A DNA stretch of 64,000 bases from Micavibrio sp. UBA1850 (GTDB taxonomy: Bacteria; Pseudomonadota; Alphaproteobacteria; Micavibrionales; Micavibrionaceae): NCBI GenBank assembly GCA_002338525.1, contig DDIM01000006.1, positions 52,748 through 116,747 on the forward strand. The letters are read 5' to 3'. This document shows, in pieces, positions 59,629 to 64,000 of this stretch. The first letter of the stretch is position 1. Each line of letters begins with the position of its first letter. A program made the translations under genes and the position numbers. The notes beneath the pieces were generated by a model. That model was not told the DNA's origin, searched no databases, and saw only the letters and a list, made by a program, of their open reading frames with translations.

Positions 59629-60309
59629 ATGCCAAATATTATAATTAACGGTCCAGCAGGCCGTATTGAAGCCGCTTATTCTCATTCTAAAAACCCTAAC
59701 GCTCCCCTCGCTGTCATTTTTCACCCTAATCCTCTACAGGGCGGAACAATGAATAATAAAGTTACATATACACTATTCCAAACATTTGTTGAGCGCGGCT
59801 TTTCAGTTGTTCGCTACAATTCACGTGGCGTTGGAAAAAGCCAAGGTGTTTTCGATAAGGGAGAAGGCGAGCTTACAGATGCAGCCGCTATCCTTGATTG
59901 GATCCAAACAATGAATCCTAAGGCGTCACAAGTATGGACAGCCGGTTTCTCATTCGGTTCATGGATCAGTATGCAGTTGCTAATGCGTCGCCCAGAAATC
60001 AAAGGTTTCGTTTCTGTGGGGCTACCAGCAACAGAATATGATTTTACATTTTTGGCGCCATGCCCTCAATCAGGTCTTATCTTGCAAGGCTCACGAGATA
60101 ACATTGTAATGCGTGATGACGTTGATGAAGTTGTAGAGCGTTTGAATGCTCAAAAAGGCATTGAGATTGGTTACCAAACAATTGAAGGTGCTAACCACTT
60201 CTTCACTGATCACTGTGATCAAATTAAACAAGGTGTTCATGGTTACATGAACCAGCTGGGTGTTGGACAAGCAATTGCTACACAAAGTGATGCCCTTATC
60301 ACGGCATAA
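59629..60309 (+). CDS. Alpha/beta hydrolase, YqfA/YpfH-like
   Basis: A 226-residue serine hydrolase-type protein. Visible are VIFHPNPLQGGTMNNKVTYTLFQTFVERGFSVVRYNSRGVGKSQGVFDKGEGELTDAAAILDWIQ, the nucleophile elbow TAGFSFGSWISMQ (Ser about 108), LILQGSRDNIV with an Asp, and GANHFFTDHCDQI with the His. This HPNPLQGGTMNNKV pattern marks a widespread alpha/beta family of unknown substrate. It has its own 161-base upstream region divergent from the cysteine desulfurase, and AGGAACAG precedes the ATG. A terminator follows. Confidence 0.85.
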   Translation: MPNIIINGPAGRIEAAYSHSKNPNAPLAVIFHPNPLQGGTMNNKVTYTLFQTFVERGFSVVRYNSRGVGKSQGVFDKGEGELTDAAAILDWIQTMNPKASQVWTAGFSFGSWISMQLLMRRPEIKGFVSVGLPATEYDFTFLAPCPQSGLILQGSRDNIVMRDDVDEVVERLNAQKGIEIGYQTIEGANHFFTDHCDQIKQGVHGYMNQLGVGQAIATQSDALITA

Positions 60310-60336
60310 ATCTTATAATCAAAATAGATCATTGAG

Positions 60337-60366
60337 AAAGCCTTTCAAATTTGAAGGGCTTTTTTA
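60337..60366 (+). terminator. Intrinsic terminator after alpha/beta hydrolase
   Basis: A long hairpin with AAAGCC (60337-60342) and GGCTTT (60357-60362) at its base and a nearly perfect inner stem (one G:T pair) is followed by a run of T. Confidence 0.8.
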
Positions 60367-60444
60367 TTGAGTTATTATTGTAGATATGCATACTAAGTTT
60401 GTTAAAGACAAAGAATAACCTAACTATAAACAAAGTTAAGATAG

Positions 60445-61560
60445 ATGAAAAAGATCAGAGTCCCCCTTCATCACGGCGCAACATATATATGCGATACCAC
60501 AGAACGTTTTTATTATGGGCCAGGGTCCCTCATGATGGGAAAGTTCGTGCAGCCAGATGTATATGACTTTGATAGTCATTATAGTCTTTCTTCTGGTGGA
60601 TCAGATGTGCTGCGCGAGCTGGCTGATATACTTAAAGATGATATAGGGGCGCCAAAAAGAGGGCCGGATGCGATAAAATGCAGGGTGGGTAAGCCCAAGA
60701 GCAAATCAAGCTTCCAAAGAAAGCTTCCAGAAAATGCCTCTCTTGTTGATTTGAGTGTGTGCCAAACGGGCGATGAGTTTTTGTCTGCTTTTGTATCGGA
60801 CCAAAATAGAATGCAGATTTTCGTGCCTCCGAAGTTAATTCCCGCTGTTCTCAATCGATTGACACCCAATCGTGATGTTCGTGTTATGAGTGCGCAAGAC
60901 GAGATTGCCAATATCATGACAAATCACGCCATCCCTTGGTACAAGGTAATTTACAATACGGGTGAGTTAAAAGAAGGCCAGCGTTACGGCTCTGAGGTTA
61001 TGGTTCTCCCTAAGGTTATGGAGAAGGTCTATGATGAAACAAGACCACTATATGCGAAGGAACAACAATGTCTAAAGGCTTTTTCACAAGCAGGCGCAAT
61101 TGATTTTAATAATGCCAAAAAGCTTTCAAAAATGTTTAGTGATTACAGCACGAACCGTAGGGAAGAACATCTAAAAGTCCGTGCGGATTGCGGTTTTCAA
61201 GACTACCTTCTTGATAGACGTGCGCACGCAGGCGACGTGATTAAATATTTCGTATATCTAGATGATCGTGGAAATGATCAACATTTCTTCACTATGCCTG
61301 ATGTTTACGAAAATCGACGCCCGATTGCCTTGAGGCCGGATTTTGAAAAGGGCGTTTTCGTAACAGATAAAAGCGATGCGCTTCTCAATATGCTGCATGA
61401 TCCACGCGAATGCGAACAAAGATGCCTGACCGAGGACAATAAAGACACCTTCATGCGTAATGTTATTAGGCGATTATCTATTCATAACGTCAAGGTTGGG
61501 TTTCAGCGCACTGCCACCCAACCTGAGGATGCGGTCTATCACCACAAGTTTAAGCTGTAA
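60445..61560 (+). CDS. Unrecognised 371-residue protein
   Basis: No family was recognised. The protein is soluble in appearance, without signal peptide or membrane segment, and has alternating basic and acidic stretches. Noticeable parts are the N-terminal VPLHHGATYICDTTERFYYGPGSLMMGKFVQPDVYDFD, a Lys/Arg-rich stretch near residues 75-95 (CRVGKPKSKSSFQRKL), a helical YAKEQQCLKAFSQAGAIDFNNAKKLSKMFSDY, and the late RRLSIHNVKVGFQRT. It lies alone, downstream of a terminator, and converges with alaS with eight bases between the stops. Its upstream region contains only an AT-rich leader. Confidence 0.65.
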   Translation: MKKIRVPLHHGATYICDTTERFYYGPGSLMMGKFVQPDVYDFDSHYSLSSGGSDVLRELADILKDDIGAPKRGPDAIKCRVGKPKSKSSFQRKLPENASLVDLSVCQTGDEFLSAFVSDQNRMQIFVPPKLIPAVLNRLTPNRDVRVMSAQDEIANIMTNHAIPWYKVIYNTGELKEGQRYGSEVMVLPKVMEKVYDETRPLYAKEQQCLKAFSQAGAIDFNNAKKLSKMFSDYSTNRREEHLKVRADCGFQDYLLDRRAHAGDVIKYFVYLDDRGNDQHFFTMPDVYENRRPIALRPDFEKGVFVTDKSDALLNMLHDPRECEQRCLTEDNKDTFMRNVIRRLSIHNVKVGFQRTATQPEDAVYHHKFKL

Positions 61561-61568
61561 TGTAGTTT

Positions 61569-64000
61569 TTACAAAACGGCCTTTTCAATCGCGCTAACGG
61601 CATCATTTGCAGCTGTACCATTAGGGCCGCCAGCTTGCGCCATGTCAGGGCGTCCACCGCCGCCTTTGCCGCCCAGTGCCTCTGAGCCGACACGAACTAA
61701 ATCCACCGCATTAACTGATGTTGTCAAATCTTCTGTAACCCCAACAACAAGTGAGGCACGCCCCTCATTAGTGGCGACCAAGACAACAATCCCGGATCCC
61801 AATTGTGATTTAAGTTCATCAGCCATAGGTTTCAGGTCTTTTGCAGGAAAATCAGGCAAAACGCGGGCTGTAAACTTCATGCCAGCAAGTTCTTTAATCT
61901 GTGCACCGGCATCGGATGAACCGCCACCTGCTGCGAGCTTTTTACGAAGCTGAGTGGTTTCGTTTGAAAGCTTTTTATTTTCATTAACAAGCGATTGAAC
62001 TTTTTGCGTAACATCACTTGGTGTGGATTTCACAGTGTTTGCGATGTCATGAATAAGGGCAAGCTGATCTTCTACATACGCAATGGCAGTTTTGTTCGTG
62101 ATGGCTTCAAGGCGACGCACACCAGATGAGACCGCGCCTTCGGATGTAATTTTAAATAGTCCGATGTCACCCGTTCTTGATGTGTGTGTACCACCGCAAA
62201 GCTCTACAGAAAAAGCGTGTTTTTCACCCTCGTGCTTTTGTCCCATTGTCAAAACGCGCACTTCACTATCGTATTTTTCACCAAACAACGCCATCGCACC
62301 GGCTTCAACAGCTTCGTCACGATCCATCAACTGTGTTTGAACGGGGGTGTTGGCCATAATTTCTGCATTGACGATTTGTTCTACACGGCGCAACTCTTCA
62401 GCGCTCACGCTGTTAGGGTGACTGAAGTCAAAACGCAATTTTTCAGGGTTCACTAATGACCCTTTTTGCGTAACATGATCGCCAAGAACCTGTCGTAGAG
62501 CCGCATGTAGCAAGTGAGTGGCTGAGTGATTGGCGCGGGTCAATTGACGCGCCTCGCCATCAACGTCAAGCTTAACAGGCGTCTTTACTGAAAACGTTCC
62601 ATTTTCCACTTTAACGACATGAGCATGTAATTTTCCAAGCGGTTTCATTGTCTCTGTGACGGTCGCAACGTTGTCACCATCAAGACCGTGAATGGTTCCA
62701 ATATCACCGGCTTGCCCACCTGATTCACCGTAAAACGGTGTCTGATTTGTCAAGATAACGCCTGTATCACCTTTTTCTAATGTACTCGTTTCTTTTCCGT
62801 CTTTAAGAAGTGCAATAATCTCCCCCTCAGTCGTGAGGCGGTCATATCCCAAAAATTCTGTCGAGCCGTGAGCCTCTACGAGGTCAAACCAAACTTCGTT
62901 GGTTGCTGTTTCTCCAGACCCTGACCACGCGGCGCGCGCGGCTTGTTTTTGCTTGTCCATGCAGGCCGTAAACTCATTTTCATCAACCTCTATATTTTGA
63001 GATCGTAAAGCATCTTGCGTTAAATCGAGGGGAAATCCGTACGTATCGTATAGCTTAAACGCGACATTACCTGGGAACTTGGCGCCAGAGGGTATGTTTT
63101 TAGATTCTTCGTCTAACATTTTTAACCCGCGCTCTAATGTTGTTTTAAAACGTGTCTCTTCGGTCTCTAATGTCTGAGTGATGAGGCTTTTAGCACGGCC
63201 TAATTCGGGGTAAGCGTCCCCCATCTTTTCAAGAAGTGTTGGGAAAAGCTTATACATGATCGGGTCTTTTGCACCCAGTAAATGCGCATGACGCATTCCG
63301 CGGCGCATAATGCGGCGAAGGACATATCCGCGACCTTCGTTACTTGGTAAAACACCATCGGCCATTAAAAAGCTAGCTGAGCGTATGTGGTCAGCAATCA
63401 CTTTGTGAGAGGCTGATTGGCTACCATTTTGATCAACAGATGTTAAATCGGCAACGTGGCCAATAAGGGCTTGCATGATATCAATATCATAATTGTTATT
63501 GCTACCCATCAAGGTTGCAGCGATCCTCTCAAGCCCCATCCCTGTATCAATAGATTTTTTAGGAAGATCAATTCGCTTTTCTGCGTTGATCTGCTCGTAC
63601 TGCATGAAAACAATGTTCCAGATTTCGATAAAACGATCGCCATCTTCTTCGGGCGAGCCCGGAGGGCCTCCCCAAATGTGTTCACCATGGTCGTAAAAGA
63701 TTTCAGTGCAAGGGCCACAGGGGCCTGTGTCACCCATACGCCAAAAATTATCATCTGTTGGAATACGAATTATTTTATCGTCGGAAAAGCCAGCCACTTT
63801 CTTCCAGATTGCGGCGGCCTCCTCGTCACTTGTGTGTACAGTCACCAAAAGTTTTTTAGGGTCTAGGCCAAAATTCTTGGTAACCATTTCCCATGCCATG
63901 GCAATAGCGTCTTCTTTGAAATAATCACCAAACGAGAAATTACCAAGCATTTCAAAGAATGTATGGTGACGAGCCGTATAACCAACATTTTCTAAATCAT
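61569..64000 (-). CDS. alaS: Alanyl-tRNA synthetase AlaS (N-terminus outside window)
   Basis: AlaS charges tRNA-Ala and edits mis-charged Ser and Gly. The gene runs off the right edge: before the ATG at 63950 the frame continues with VGYTARHHTFFEM, the motif 1/2 region, so about 60-70 residues are missing. The window covers the class II core (MLGNFSFGDYF, DTGPCGPCTEIFYDHG, MGLERIAATLMG), the tRNA-binding domain, the editing site (HSATHLLHAALRQVLGDHVTQKGS and CGGTHTSRTGDIG), and the C-Ala DHHA1 domain (GGGGRPDMAQAGGP near the end). Length shown is about 810 residues. Confidence 0.97.
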   Translation of the reverse strand, partial: DLENVGYTARHHTFFEMLGNFSFGDYFKEDAIAMAWEMVTKNFGLDPKKLLVTVHTSDEEAAAIWKKVAGFSDDKIIRIPTDDNFWRMGDTGPCGPCTEIFYDHGEHIWGGPPGSPEEDGDRFIEIWNIVFMQYEQINAEKRIDLPKKSIDTGMGLERIAATLMGSNNNYDIDIMQALIGHVADLTSVDQNGSQSASHKVIADHIRSASFLMADGVLPSNEGRGYVLRRIMRRGMRHAHLLGAKDPIMYKLFPTLLEKMGDAYPELGRAKSLITQTLETEETRFKTTLERGLKMLDEESKNIPSGAKFPGNVAFKLYDTYGFPLDLTQDALRSQNIEVDENEFTACMDKQKQAARAAWSGSGETATNEVWFDLVEAHGSTEFLGYDRLTTEGEIIALLKDGKETSTLEKGDTGVILTNQTPFYGESGGQAGDIGTIHGLDGDNVATVTETMKPLGKLHAHVVKVENGTFSVKTPVKLDVDGEARQLTRANHSATHLLHAALRQVLGDHVTQKGSLVNPEKLRFDFSHPNSVSAEELRRVEQIVNAEIMANTPVQTQLMDRDEAVEAGAMALFGEKYDSEVRVLTMGQKHEGEKHAFSVELCGGTHTSRTGDIGLFKITSEGAVSSGVRRLEAITNKTAIAYVEDQLALIHDIANTVKSTPSDVTQKVQSLVNENKKLSNETTQLRKKLAAGGGSSDAGAQIKELAGMKFTARVLPDFPAKDLKPMADELKSQLGSGIVVLVATNEGRASLVVGVTEDLTTSVNAVDLVRVGSEALGGKGGGGRPDMAQAGGPNGTAANDAVSAIEKAVL

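Overview
The window comes from an alphaproteobacterium with a fairly low G+C content (judged by eye, not computed) and a polar-type flagellar system. Pointers to the class are the CckA-type hybrid kinase, MotE and the DUF6468-like protein beside fliM, the FtsZ C-terminal motif, a GAAC-N7-GAAC SOS box at recA, GANTC sites upstream of ftsZ, and the FtsL/FtsQ/FtsA types. A Micavibrio-like or Rhodospirillales-like lineage is possible, but nothing in the sequence settles it.

Bases 1-17703 (+) hold a compact division and cell wall (dcw) cluster: mraZ (5' cut by the window), rsmH, ftsL, ftsI, murE, murF, mraY, ftsW, murG, murC, murB, ddl, ftsQ, ftsA and ftsZ. Genes overlap or nearly touch. murD, normally between mraY and ftsW, is absent. 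A 329-base gap before ftsZ carries two perfect opposed DnaA boxes, four GANTC sites and a plausible promoter. A strong terminator follows ftsZ.

Bases 17799-33567 (-) hold a histidine phosphatase with kdsB and an O-antigen ligase/polymerase-type protein (envelope sugars), a YejA-like binding protein, recA with its SOS box, a 970-residue sigma-70 factor, cckA, and a 1235-residue RNase R. The sigma factor is the most unusual gene. Ahead of an RpoS-like core it carries an N-terminal extension of about 680 residues. The extension contains four spaced modules; three, and more weakly the fourth, resemble the DNA-binding sigma region 4. The RNase R also has an extension of about 500 residues with two similar KH/PhoH-N-like segments.

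Bases 33669-52980 form a flagellar region in several blocks: fliR-flhB (-); flgB-flgC-fliE-fliQ (-), preceded by a near-perfect sigma-54 promoter; an FlhB C-domain paralogue, a small coiled-coil protein, fliO and fliP (+); fliL-fliM-DUF6468-motE-two MotB-like proteins-TPR protein (-); and flgF-flgG-flgA-flgH (+), preceded by a sigma-54 promoter. A TerB-like gene and an alpha/beta hydrolase sit in opposite orientation between fliQ and fliR. A PemK/MazF-like orphan follows fliP.

Bases 53202-64000 hold a large secreted subtilisin-like protease with RTX repeats (+), a sulfur-relay set of cysteine desulfurase, ferredoxin and mnmA (-), an alpha/beta hydrolase (+), an unrecognised 371-residue protein (+) and alaS (-, N-terminus cut by the window). 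No tRNA, rRNA, CRISPR or insertion sequence was recognised.
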